The notes beneath the pieces are model-generated. The model saw only the letters and a list, made by a program, of their open reading frames with translations, was not told the origin of the DNA and did not search any database. This document shows, in pieces, positions 8,280 through 16,077 of a stretch of 64,000 nt of DNA. Source of the stretch: Eubacteriales bacterium (GTDB lineage Bacteria; Bacillota; Clostridia; Oscillospirales; Acutalibacteraceae); assembly GCA_030533225.1 (NCBI GenBank), contig JAUNJO010000002.1:1-64000 (forward strand), written 5' to 3'. Position 1 is the first letter of the stretch. Each line of letters starts with the position of its first letter. A program made the position numbers and the translations under genes.

Positions 8280-9050
8280 TTATTCGCTTTCGGGCTGTAC
8301 GATAACGGTAGCCGTATCTCCGTCGCCCAGTTTAACGGAAACCGTGTTTTCGGTAACGCTCAAGAGAGCGAGCTTGAGTACTTGCTCAACAGATGCGTCC
8401 GGGTTATATTTTACATCAATATGATAGGTGGTCGTGGTGCCGTCAACGAAGGTGCCGGTGAGGATAATCTCATCATCGGTTTTGCTTTGGTTGTAGTAGC
8501 CGATGGTGAAGCTGTTGTCATTGCCGTAATCTGTGGACATACGGAAAACTCCGTTTTCGCTATGGCTCGCCCGATATTTCTCCTCATCAATCACCCAATC
8601 CGCAGGAGTTTTCTTTTCCCCTGTGGAGTGAAGCTCAATTTCGGGGGTGAGCCCCCGGGACTCGCACAGGTCATCCGAGCAGCGCAGAAAGCTTCCGTCG
8701 CCTGTTTTTGACACAGCGGTAACGAAGACCATATCCTGCCCGTCATACCGGATGAGTCCCACTCTTGTGGGGGTTTCCTCTTGTCCTAAAGGCAGTTTGA
8801 AGGCGGATTTTCGGGGGATGTCTGCCAAGGCGACGCTTTGACTGTTTGAAACATATATCATAGGTTCCTGTTTGCTCAAAGCATAAGCATAGACAAAGAA
8901 TCCCGTTAATACAGCCAAAATCAAAGCCGCAACCGCAAGCAAAGGCTTTTTGATGCTTCTCTTTTTCGCAGGGTTGAAGCTCAGCTGCGGTACATCGTGG
9001 GAGAAATATGACTTCAGTATTTCCTCGGTGTTTATGTTTTTATTATTCAT
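8280..9050 (-). CDS. Single-pass membrane protein, probable anti-sigma factor partner
   Basis: 256 aa. A short cytoplasmic N-terminus (~1-34) precedes one membrane segment (~35-57, LLAVAALILAVLTGFFVYAY) and a ~200-residue extracytoplasmic domain. This is the architecture of ECF anti-sigma factors, but no zinc HxxxCxxC motif is present and I do not recognise the outer domain. The start ATG lies inside the last codons of the sigma gene (8-nt overlap), which implies translational coupling. An anti-sigma role is inferred from position and topology only. Confidence 0.8.
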   Translation of the reverse strand: MNNKNINTEEILKSYFSHDVPQLSFNPAKKRSIKKPLLAVAALILAVLTGFFVYAYALSKQEPMIYVSNSQSVALADIPRKSAFKLPLGQEETPTRVGLIRYDGQDMVFVTAVSKTGDGSFLRCSDDLCESRGLTPEIELHSTGEKKTPADWVIDEEKYRASHSENGVFRMSTDYGNDNSFTIGYYNQSKTDDEIILTGTFVDGTTTTYHIDVKYNPDASVEQVLKLALLSVTENTVSVKLGDGDTATVIVQPESE

Positions 9051-9531
9051 GCATAAGCTCCTCTCTAATGAAATCTCTGGCACTTTGAAGTCGGGATTTC
9101 ACCGTTCCCTCGGGAACGCCCAAAATTTCCGAAACCTCCGAAACACTCAAATCCTTGAAATAGTAAAGTGCCACCGCCTGACGCTTTGAAACAGGAAGTC
9201 TGTTTACTGCGTTGTGCAGGGCGATGTATTCGTCAAGGTCCCCGAATTTTTGGGGTAAACTTCGAAACCGAGCCTCAAGCTCCTCTTCGCTTTCCAAGGG
9301 TATAACCCGCTTGCGAAAAGGGTTTTTCATCATGTCTTTGTGGGCGTTTATGCAAATTGTCCAGAGCCACTTGTCAAAGGGCTTTGAGGTATCGTATTTT
9401 TGTATGCCCCGGAGGACCTTTTCCCAGGTTATCTGGTAAAGGTCCTCGGCATCGGGACGGTTTTTGCACAAGGAGAAGCAAAGACGGGAGAGATCTTTGC
9501 CGTAGGCATTGATGTATGACGAGATATTCAT
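9043..9531 (-). CDS. ECF-type RNA polymerase sigma factor
   Basis: 162 aa. Region 2 (~12-72) has 'PDAEDLYQITWEKV' and 'FDKWLWTICIN'; region 4 (~108-158) has the helix-turn-helix 'LSVSEVSEILGVPEGTVKSR'. Regions 1 and 3 are absent, as usual for ECF factors. It lies 27 nt after the surface-protein gene on the same strand and overlaps the membrane partner. It may therefore control, or be transcribed with, the serpin/surface-protein genes upstream (inference). The target promoter is not identified. Confidence 0.95.
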   Translation of the reverse strand: MNISSYINAYGKDLSRLCFSLCKNRPDAEDLYQITWEKVLRGIQKYDTSKPFDKWLWTICINAHKDMMKNPFRKRVIPLESEEELEARFRSLPQKFGDLDEYIALHNAVNRLPVSKRQAVALYYFKDLSVSEVSEILGVPEGTVKSRLQSARDFIREELMHE

Positions 9532-9558
9532 TTTTAGGAATCTTTGCCTCCTTGTTTC

Positions 9559-10425
9559 TTATTGAGCGGCACGCTTTCTTCCTGCGATAATGAGTGCGGC
9601 AAGGGAGAATGCCATGAGCAAAATTCCGGCTGTCAAAAGGCAGGTATTTTGACCTGTGGATACTGCGCCTGTTGAGGCAGGTATGAGGGGCTTATCCTCT
9701 AAGGGTGCGTCGGACTGAGCCTTTTCCCACTGAACGCTGACGCCGGCTTGATTAATAAGCTTTTCGATGCTGTCCTGAGAAAGTCCCAAACCCTGTGCCA
9801 TATCGTCGATGATGTCCTGGTCTGTTTTGCCTGAATACTGACGGGCGTTGTCGAGAGTTTCCGTGAGGAACTTGCCGAAGAGTTTTTCGGCGGTGATATC
9901 GGGAGGAAGACAGGTGCCGATAAGGTTACCGAGAGAGGTAATCTGCATCAAAGGTCCGTACTTTGCCGGGTCCTGATTCTTCCAAAAAGCCGCCTGACCG
10001 GTTTTGTTGCTGTCCAGGGGATGCTCGTAGAAGGTGCCGTTGCAGTACATTGTGTCACCGTAGCAGGCAGAGGTCATGAGTGTGTCGTAGGTTTGCACGG
10101 ACAAATCGTTGCTGAAGACGATTCCGTAGTAGACGCCGCTTTCAAGTCCTCCTACCTTGGAGATATCGTAGGAATATCTGCCGTCCTCTTCGAGAGTACA
10201 GGTCTCCTTTTTTGACTGCCAGTTTGCCAGGGGCGTGGGAGAGCCGTAAGCCCAAATGTGACAGTAGACTTTTTTGAAGTTGTTCCAGTTTGAGGGCACT
10301 TCAAAGTAAATTGTTGTGCCGGATCCGGTGGGTGCAATTTCCGTTTCTGCGGCAGAAACCGCCGAAGCGGTAACGCTCAAAATACTAATGAGTACGAGCA
10401 GTGCGCAGATAATCTTTTTCATCAT
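9559..10425 (-). CDS. Secreted surface protein with C-terminal anchor
   Basis: 288 aa. A signal peptide (~1-25, ending ASAVSA) is followed by a ~100-residue beta-rich domain containing 'TIYFEVPSNWNNFKKVYCHIW' type aromatics (TIYFEVPSNWNNF, then YCHIWAYG). This resembles starch-binding CBM26-like modules, which is a tentative reading. A mid region (~150-225) is predicted helical. The C-terminus has Ser/Thr-Gly repeats (PASTGAVSTG), a hydrophobic segment (~260-280) and a basic tail (GRKRA), which is sortase-like sorting architecture without a canonical LPXTG. ATG 10425 has GGAGG 7 nt upstream; that site can pair with an upstream copy (see 10432-10488). Ligand unknown. Confidence 0.82.
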   Translation of the reverse strand: MMKKIICALLVLISILSVTASAVSAAETEIAPTGSGTTIYFEVPSNWNNFKKVYCHIWAYGSPTPLANWQSKKETCTLEEDGRYSYDISKVGGLESGVYYGIVFSNDLSVQTYDTLMTSACYGDTMYCNGTFYEHPLDSNKTGQAAFWKNQDPAKYGPLMQITSLGNLIGTCLPPDITAEKLFGKFLTETLDNARQYSGKTDQDIIDDMAQGLGLSQDSIEKLINQAGVSVQWEKAQSDAPLEDKPLIPASTGAVSTGQNTCLLTAGILLMAFSLAALIIAGRKRAAQ

Positions 10426-10431
10426 AAAAAA

Positions 10432-10488
10432 TCCTCCTTGACGGTAGTAATAGGTTTGTCCTACATTAAATATACGAATCAAGGAGGA
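10432..10488 (-). promoter_or_regulatory. Inverted repeat that can mask the ribosome binding site
   Basis: TCCTCCTTGA (10432-10441) and TCAAGGAGGA (10479-10488) are perfect 10-bp complements with a 37-nt loop. In the minus-strand mRNA the downstream arm is the Shine-Dalgarno of the surface-protein gene and the upstream arm is an anti-SD-like sequence. It could regulate translation; this is inferred from sequence only. Confidence 0.55.
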
Positions 10489-10512
10489 ATTCGGTTCAAT
10501 TAATTTTCCAAA

Positions 10513-11793
10513 TTATTCTACATTATTTATAACGCCTATGAAAAGGGGCACAGCGGATTCGTTGTCAAAGAAGATATAGATGAAAGGCTTTTGGAAATTG
10601 AGCGTCCTCTCTGTCTCTTTGAGGGTGTCGCCCTCTGTTTCAAGTTCTGCGGAGTTTGAGATGCCCGTGGCACTAACCTCAATGCGGCTTGCGGTAAGAC
10701 TGCTTGAAAGCACAGCGCCCTTGCCGTTTGTAAGGGAGGAGAAGTTGGCGTCCTCGGTGTAGATTTGCTCTACGCCCATTTGACGGAGCACATCATCGTA
10801 AGAGGCGGTTTGAGATACGGCAAATTCGGGGAAAGAGACGGTGCAGAAGGCTGTGGGGTCGCTTTCAAGGAGCATTGTTTTAATGCGGTTGTAGTTCAGG
10901 GAGTCTATGAGCTTTGTGATATCGCAGTCCTCTTTGGGAGTGATGGCGGCAAACTTTATGGGGGTGTTTTTCAGGCTCTTAACAAAACCCTCGCCCATTT
11001 CGGTCTCCACATACTTTTCATTGGAGGTCATGAAGTTTACATGGGCGCTTCCCTTTTTGCCCTCAAAGGTGCCGACGCTTATTCTGTCGGCGGTGTAGGG
11101 TACTGCCCACTCGTCCGTCAGGGTTGCCACGCTCTGTGCGTAGATAACCTGGTTTTCAAGGGGTGATTCAAGGACTTTTTCAAAGCTTCCCTTGGTGACA
11201 AGAGAAGTGTTCCTGTTGATTTTGTCCTGAGCGTCTTCGGTGTTCAGGAGAAGCCTTGCAAGTGTGCAGGAGTAGTAGTTCTTGGCGCTTTGGGTGAAGG
11301 AGGATTTTACATCAAAGAGGTCGTCAAACCAAAGTGAGCTGTCCGCAAGGTAACCGCCGTCCTCGGTGTTAAAGTAACTCACACGGCTTTGGAGATAGTA
11401 GTTGCAGGTGTTTAGAGTCTGCAAATCCATGTTGGGGGAAATGACCTTCTTAAGCTCGCTTGCTGTCTTTCCCGAAGTGCCGTTTAGCAGCAGCGCTAAG
11501 GTCTGATGCTGACTCAGTGTGGGTATAAGGAGGTTTTCGCCTTTGTAGGAGCTTTTGAGCAGGCTAAGGGAAAAGTCGGTGAGTTTTTCGCTGTATGTAC
11601 TGTAGCCCTCAACCGAAGTTTCCTCCTGTGTGAAGTTGTACTTGGGAACAGCGGAGGAAACCTCCACAGAGTATAGCAGGTCCTCGTCCTTTTTGAGTAC
11701 CCTGTCGCCTGTGCAGGCGGTGAGAGAGGATACACCTAAAAGCAAAACAAAAGCAAGAGAGATGCTTTTCTTAATAATACTGCACTTTTTCAT
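10513..11793 (-). CDS. Serpin-family lipoprotein (serine protease inhibitor)
   Basis: 426 aa. The N-terminal lipobox LTAC (Cys ~27) indicates a membrane-anchored extracellular protein. The body follows the serpin fold: 'LLNGTSGKTASELKK' near the N-terminal helices, 'NFMTSNEKYVETEMGEGFVKSL'-type breach strands (seen as VNFMTS and YVETEMG), and the C-terminal serpin signature 'FQKPFIYIFFDNESAVPLFIG'-like block (FQKPFIYIF, then PLFIGVINN). The segment before it (~375-400, EVSATGISNSAELETEG) occupies the hinge and reactive loop. It is poor in the small Ala residues of inhibitory hinges, so inhibitory activity is uncertain. Gut bacterial serpins are known to block host proteases. It is first in a minus-strand group with the surface protein and the sigma factor. 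Confidence 0.9.
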   Translation of the reverse strand: MKKCSIIKKSISLAFVLLLGVSSLTACTGDRVLKKDEDLLYSVEVSSAVPKYNFTQEETSVEGYSTYSEKLTDFSLSLLKSSYKGENLLIPTLSQHQTLALLLNGTSGKTASELKKVISPNMDLQTLNTCNYYLQSRVSYFNTEDGGYLADSSLWFDDLFDVKSSFTQSAKNYYSCTLARLLLNTEDAQDKINRNTSLVTKGSFEKVLESPLENQVIYAQSVATLTDEWAVPYTADRISVGTFEGKKGSAHVNFMTSNEKYVETEMGEGFVKSLKNTPIKFAAITPKEDCDITKLIDSLNYNRIKTMLLESDPTAFCTVSFPEFAVSQTASYDDVLRQMGVEQIYTEDANFSSLTNGKGAVLSSSLTASRIEVSATGISNSAELETEGDTLKETERTLNFQKPFIYIFFDNESAVPLFIGVINNVE

Positions 11794-11851
11794 TTCAAAA
11801 ACTCCTTTGATATTTGGTCATAATCCGCCTAAAACACCTATTTTTTCCTTT

Positions 11852-11866
11852 GTTGCACATTGCAAC
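11852..11866. promoter_or_regulatory. Operator-like palindrome upstream of serpin gene
   Basis: GTTGCACATTGCAAC is a perfect 6-3-6 palindrome about 60 bp before the serpin start codon. It may be a repressor site; no regulator is assigned. Confidence 0.4.
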
Positions 11867-12034
11867 TAAAAAAAGCGTCATAAAAAAATATAACTTTGGA
11901 AGTTTTACCCTAAGAAAATTTTTCCATTTTACTTTCTTTTTCGGAAAATATATTGTATGATATACCATGAACGCAGGTATGCGTGTTGGCGGACTATATT
12001 CATACAATATATATTATAGCAAGAGGGTTAGATA

Positions 12035-13537
12035 ATGAAAAGACGTAATTCTGATTTTTTCAAAAAGAATTCAAAAGTCTATCTGTTCAGTATTGTTGCA
12101 TGCCTTTTGATTTTATCCGTAGTGTTCGGCTCTTTCATGGGCTGTACAGGCTGTGCCGGCTGTGATGACAGCACAGTAGGTACGGATTACGAAATTGATG
12201 AGGCTACATATGTATTTGCCGAGGGAATAACCGTAGGCGGTGTTTCCTTAGGCGGCCGTATTTACTCCGAGGTTAAGGAGGAGCTTGAGGAATTGGCTTT
12301 GACCATGGTTAATGATTTCAAGCTCACCGTAAGCGTTTCCGACAAAAACTACGAATTCGGCAAGGACAACTTCATTTGGGACACCAATGTGGAGGATGCC
12401 CTCAAAGAAGCTGTGAAATACACCGAGGAAGATGCAAAAGGGAAGAACGCCAAGCCCCTTGAAATTGACCTTACTTTCAGCGCCAGTGAAACTTCCGTGG
12501 CCGAGGCTGTTGCCGCTATTGCCGAGGAAGTTGACATTGAGCCTGTTGATGCCAATATAGATGTAAGCGGTACGGAAATTTCCTTTATCGAGGAAAAGGA
12601 CGGCTTGAAGCTGGACCAGGAAAAGCTCACCAAGGACATGCTCAAGGTGCTTCCCGACCTTTCAGTGGGTAAAAAGTCCGAGGCTTCCGTTACCGGTGTG
12701 ATGAAAGAGGCAAAGCCTTCGGTTACTTCCGACCAGCTTGACAACGATGTTAAGCTTCTCTCGTCTGCTACCTCATACTCAACAAACACCGCAGACGGTG
12801 ATCACAATATGGCATTGGCACTTTCCTCCTGCAACGGCTCTGTTATTATGCCCGGAGAGATTTGGTCCTTCAACGCCTGCACAGGCGACAGCAACCTTAC
12901 CTCCAACGGCTACAGAGGTGCTACAGTTATTATGGGCGGTAAGTTCCAGCAGGGTGTCGGCGGAGGTATCTGCCAGGCAAGTACGGTTATCTATCAGGCA
13001 GCACTTAAGGCAAATTTAGGCATTTACGAGAGACATTGTCACTACTACAAGTCCTCCTATGCCGATGTAGGTCTTGACGCTACTATCGACTATCCCAACC
13101 TTGATTTAAGGCTTCAGAACAACACCGAGCATCCTATCTATCTCCAGTGCTATATGGAGGGTGCAACCCTTTATGCAAGCTTCTACGGCTGGCAGGATCC
13201 TTCCTTTGACGAGATTAAGCTGAGCTCCTGGATTTACGAGGAGAACTACGCAGGCAACTACTACCGTGCAGCTGCTCAGCGTACCTTCTACAAAGACGGC
13301 AAGGAGCTTTACAGCGAGGATCTTCCCGATTCCGAGTACGGCTATTATGCACCCGGTGAGGAAACAAAGCCCACAAAGCCCACTAAACCTACAAAGCCGG
13401 CGCCAAAGCCCACCACGGCAAAGCCCACTACTCCTCCCGCAACCGAGATTCCTGCTACAACCATTCCCTTGGAGCCTACGGAGACACCGTCTGTTCCCAC
13501 AGGTGCTACCACAGAGGATACTACAAATACACCATAA
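12035..13537 (+). CDS. VanW-family cell-wall-associated protein
   Basis: 500 aa. One N-terminal membrane segment (~16-38) is followed by a Cys cluster (GCTGCAGC), a YoaR-like peptidoglycan-binding region (~55-225, with 'AEGITVGGVSLGG'), and then the VanW domain (~240-375) with 'VIMPGEIWSFN', 'GGKFQQGVGGGICQASTVIY' and 'ERHCHYY'. The last ~60 residues are a Pro/Thr/Lys-rich wall-spanning tail. VanW proteins sit outside the membrane; their reaction is not established. It is preceded by an AGAGGG-type site and a large imperfect inverted repeat (11947-12015), and followed by a terminator. Not linked to vancomycin resistance genes here. Confidence 0.92.
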   Translation: MKRRNSDFFKKNSKVYLFSIVACLLILSVVFGSFMGCTGCAGCDDSTVGTDYEIDEATYVFAEGITVGGVSLGGRIYSEVKEELEELALTMVNDFKLTVSVSDKNYEFGKDNFIWDTNVEDALKEAVKYTEEDAKGKNAKPLEIDLTFSASETSVAEAVAAIAEEVDIEPVDANIDVSGTEISFIEEKDGLKLDQEKLTKDMLKVLPDLSVGKKSEASVTGVMKEAKPSVTSDQLDNDVKLLSSATSYSTNTADGDHNMALALSSCNGSVIMPGEIWSFNACTGDSNLTSNGYRGATVIMGGKFQQGVGGGICQASTVIYQAALKANLGIYERHCHYYKSSYADVGLDATIDYPNLDLRLQNNTEHPIYLQCYMEGATLYASFYGWQDPSFDEIKLSSWIYEENYAGNYYRAAAQRTFYKDGKELYSEDLPDSEYGYYAPGEETKPTKPTKPTKPAPKPTTAKPTTPPATEIPATTIPLEPTETPSVPTGATTEDTTNTP

Positions 13538-13545
13538 AGTTTTAC

Positions 13546-13573
13546 GCGACCGGGTTTTCCCGGTCGCTTTTTC
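13546..13573 (+). terminator. Terminator of VanW gene
   Basis: GC-rich stem gcgaccggg (13546-13554) with cccggtcgc, followed by five Ts. Confidence 0.93.
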
Positions 13574-13639
13574 GTGCAAAGCCGAATAAAAATTTGTCAT
13601 TTGCAAACCATAACAAAAAACGCAAAAGGAGTTTTTGTT

Positions 13640-14656
13640 GTGGGCAAAAGAATCGGAAGATATACAGTTAGTTTCTCCCAAAAGATAAAGGTTGTGAGTT
13701 TTGCGTCCGTGGGTGGCAAAAAAGAGGCGGAGGGCCCTCTGGGACAGGAGTTCGACAAAATTTTCTACGACCCTATGGCAGGGCAGAAAACCTGGGAACA
13801 GGCGGAGAGCGCCTTTCAGCGTGAGGCGGTGAGCATAGCCCTTTCAAAGGGGAACATAAGGGCGGAGGATTTGGACTTTGCCTTTGCCGGAGATTTGCTC
13901 AATCAGTGCATTTCCTCAAGCTTTGCCCTTGAGAGCTTTCCGTTTCCTTATCTTGGCCAGTACGGAGCCTGTTCCACTATGGCTCAGTGTCTTTTGATGG
14001 GGGCAATCACCTTGGAAAGTACGGTAGGCAGGAACTGCCTGTGCGTCACCTCTTCAAACTTCTGCTCTGCCGAGAGGCAGTACCGCTTTCCTCTCCTTTA
14101 CGGCGGTCAGCGTACTCCCACTGCTCAGTGGACAGTAAGCGGCGCAGGTTCGGTGGTGCTCTCCTCGGAGTTTACGGGAAAAGCTCCTGTCGTCACCGCG
14201 GCGACGGTGGGCAGAATTGTTGATTTGGGTGTGACAGATGCCAACAACATGGGTGCGGCAATGGCACCTGCCGCGGCACAGACAATTAAGGATTTCTTCG
14301 ATGACACAAAAGAGAGCGTGGACAGCTTCGACGCAGTCTTCACGGGAGATTTGGGGCAGGTGGGATCACAGCTTCTCTATGAGCTTTTGGAGAAGGAGGG
14401 ACTTTCTCTCAGGAATAACCACATAGACTGTGGGCTGCTCATTTATGACAGTAAGAAGCAGGATGTTCACGCAGGGGGTTCGGGCTGCGGATGTGCGGCA
14501 ACGGTGCTCTGCTCTCATATCCTCCCAAGGCTCAAAAGCGGTGTGTATAATCGGGTACTCTTTGTTGCAACGGGAGCGCTCCTCAGTCCCACTTCGGGAA
14601 TGCAGGGAAATTCCATTCCCTCGGTTGCTCATCTTGTGGAGCTGTGCGCTGAATAA
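13640..14656 (+). CDS. spoVAD: Stage V sporulation protein AD
   Basis: 338 aa from GTG 13640, matching the usual SpoVAD length. It has the thiolase-like fold motifs 'FAGDLLNQCISSSF', 'YLGQYGACSTMAQ' and the C-terminal 'GGSGCGCAATVLCSHILP'. SpoVAD binds dipicolinic acid and works with other SpoVA proteins to move it into the forespore. AAAGGAG 8 nt upstream decides the GTG; the in-frame upstream GTG at 13574 lies in the preceding terminator. No spoVAC or spoVAE adjoins it; an AE gene lies at 57.5-57.9 kb. Confidence 0.95.
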   Translation: MGKRIGRYTVSFSQKIKVVSFASVGGKKEAEGPLGQEFDKIFYDPMAGQKTWEQAESAFQREAVSIALSKGNIRAEDLDFAFAGDLLNQCISSSFALESFPFPYLGQYGACSTMAQCLLMGAITLESTVGRNCLCVTSSNFCSAERQYRFPLLYGGQRTPTAQWTVSGAGSVVLSSEFTGKAPVVTAATVGRIVDLGVTDANNMGAAMAPAAAQTIKDFFDDTKESVDSFDAVFTGDLGQVGSQLLYELLEKEGLSLRNNHIDCGLLIYDSKKQDVHAGGSGCGCAATVLCSHILPRLKSGVYNRVLFVATGALLSPTSGMQGNSIPSVAHLVELCAE

Positions 14657-14796
14657 ATCGCGGTAATTTGTCGAGTTAAGCCCCGAAAAGTTTGTGTAAT
14701 TATTATATTTCCAAACCAAAAATAATGTGTTATCATAGTATTATATTGAATAGTTGTAGTATAACCTACAGACTTTAATTACACAGAGGGTCAGGT

Positions 14797-15345
14797 ATGT
14801 TTAAGCGAATTATGCAGTTGGATGAGCTTGTACTGCGCAAAGTAAAGAAGCTGCACTCAAAAACCAACAACAGAATAATGGCTTTCGTCACCCACTTGGG
14901 CACAGGCGGTTTTATTTGGTTTGCTCTCTCCCTGCCTCTGCTGATTATTAAATCCACCAGAATGGCGGGGGTAAACATCATGTTTTCTCTTGTTATCACA
15001 TATTTGCTGGGTGAGTTGTTCATCAAGCACATTGTGGCAAGAATCCGCCCCAGCGAGACCTTGCCGGAGGAAGAACAGATTGTGAAAAGACCGAAGTATT
15101 ACTCTTTCCCCTCGGGACACTCGGCATCCTCTTTCTCCGTTGTGGCGGTGACGGTCTTTTTGTGCAGACCTTTTATTTTCATCCCTGTTATAGTGGTGGC
15201 AACCATGATTGCCTTCAGCAGACTTTACCTGCGTGTTCACTACCTTTCCGATGTTGTGGTAGGTGTTCTGCTGGGATTTGCCTGCGGGGCTTTTTCTGTT
15301 CCCCTGTTTAAGTTTCTTGTTGACAAAATCGGTGTTTCGTTCTGA
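14797..15345 (+). CDS. PAP2-family membrane phosphatase
   Basis: 182 aa, 4-5 membrane segments. The three PAP2 motifs are intact: K77 to R84-P85 (KHIVARIRP), PSGH (105-108), and SR141-142 with H148 and D152 (SRLYLRVHYLSD). The active site faces outward; the likely substrate is a lipid phosphate such as undecaprenyl pyrophosphate or a phosphatidic acid. It could be a BcrC-like recycling enzyme or a PgpB-like one, and the sequence alone does not decide. Followed by its own terminator. Confidence 0.93.
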   Translation: MFKRIMQLDELVLRKVKKLHSKTNNRIMAFVTHLGTGGFIWFALSLPLLIIKSTRMAGVNIMFSLVITYLLGELFIKHIVARIRPSETLPEEEQIVKRPKYYSFPSGHSASSFSVVAVTVFLCRPFIFIPVIVVATMIAFSRLYLRVHYLSDVVVGVLLGFACGAFSVPLFKFLVDKIGVSF

Positions 15346-15361
15346 CGAAGCACCGTTTTTT
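15330..15361 (+). terminator. Terminator of PAP2 gene
   Basis: Stem cggtgyttcg/cgaagcaccg that overlaps the stop codon, followed by Ts. Confidence 0.88.
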
Positions 15362-15744
15362 ATTATTTATCCGTTTTTGGCACAAAATTATCTTTATATT
15401 TCTCCGAGGAAATCATACCAATTTGCATAAAAGAACTATACGGATTGTATTATTCGTATTTCTCAACAGAATTGTTGAAAACTCTGTGGAAAATGTGAAT
15501 AACTCAGGGTTAAAACCTTGATTTCCACTTGAAATATTGAAAATTTCCTTTTTTGAATTAAAAATTCCTCCTGGGTGTTTAATTCTTTTTGGGGAATTTA
15601 GGCGGATTGTGTTTACCGTTTGTAATATCATGTAAGTCAACGGGTTTTGAGAATTTCATATGTAAAAAAATAGATAAAAATTTTGTATAAGATTACAAGA
15701 GCTGTCAAACATAAATGTATAAACACAAAAAGAGGATGACGGCA
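15346..15744. other. 399-nt gap with DnaA-box-like 9-mers
   Basis: AT-rich, no supported ORF. It contains a 6-4-6 palindrome (TCAACA gaat TGTTGA, 15463-15478) followed by two adjacent 9-mers, TGTGGAAAA (15485-15493) and TGTGAATAA (15494-15502), each one mismatch from the DnaA-box complement TGTGGATAA. No dnaA, dnaN or other origin genes are nearby, so an origin is not claimed. Confidence 0.35.
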
Positions 15745-16011
15745 ATGATAAAAGGTGTAAGCAGACAGATAATTGAGGTTTCCGACCCTGAGAGCATCTA
15801 CTATGACAAGGCGTGGCTGGTAGTAAAGCCTGAGTATGCCTCGGTGGAGAGGGTGTTTCTGGAAAAAGAGGCAAAAAAGATGCTGAAAAGTATGGACTGC
15901 CCCGGAGCAATGAAGCCCAAACGGGCTTTTATGTTCTGGGCATTAAGGCTTGGGCTTTCCGCCCTTGGGGGTGCGCTTTTGGGCGGGGCGTTTGCCCAAT
16001 TTTTCGTCTGA
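15745..16011 (+). CDS. Small conserved-type protein with C-terminal membrane segment
   Basis: 88 aa. The first ~50 residues are a soluble domain (IKGVSRQIIEVSDPE, then 'YDKAWLVVKPE'), followed by a basic linker and one hydrophobic C-terminal segment (~66-87, FWALRLGLSALGGALLGGAF). I believe similar short proteins occur in related Clostridia, but I cannot name a function. ATG 15745 has AGAGG 9 nt upstream; ATG 15736 would be too close to it. Cytoplasmic with a tail anchor is the likely location. Confidence 0.7.
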   Translation: MIKGVSRQIIEVSDPESIYYDKAWLVVKPEYASVERVFLEKEAKKMLKSMDCPGAMKPKRAFMFWALRLGLSALGGALLGGAFAQFFV

Positions 16012-16077
16012 GGATAAATATCATTACAGCCTTGACCTTCGCATATATTTACACAGAATATATGGGGAGGTCTTTTT

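Noticed and set aside
15463..15502. Chromosome origin
   Set aside because: Only two imperfect DnaA-like boxes and none of dnaA, dnaN, recF, gyrB, rnpA or rpmH nearby.
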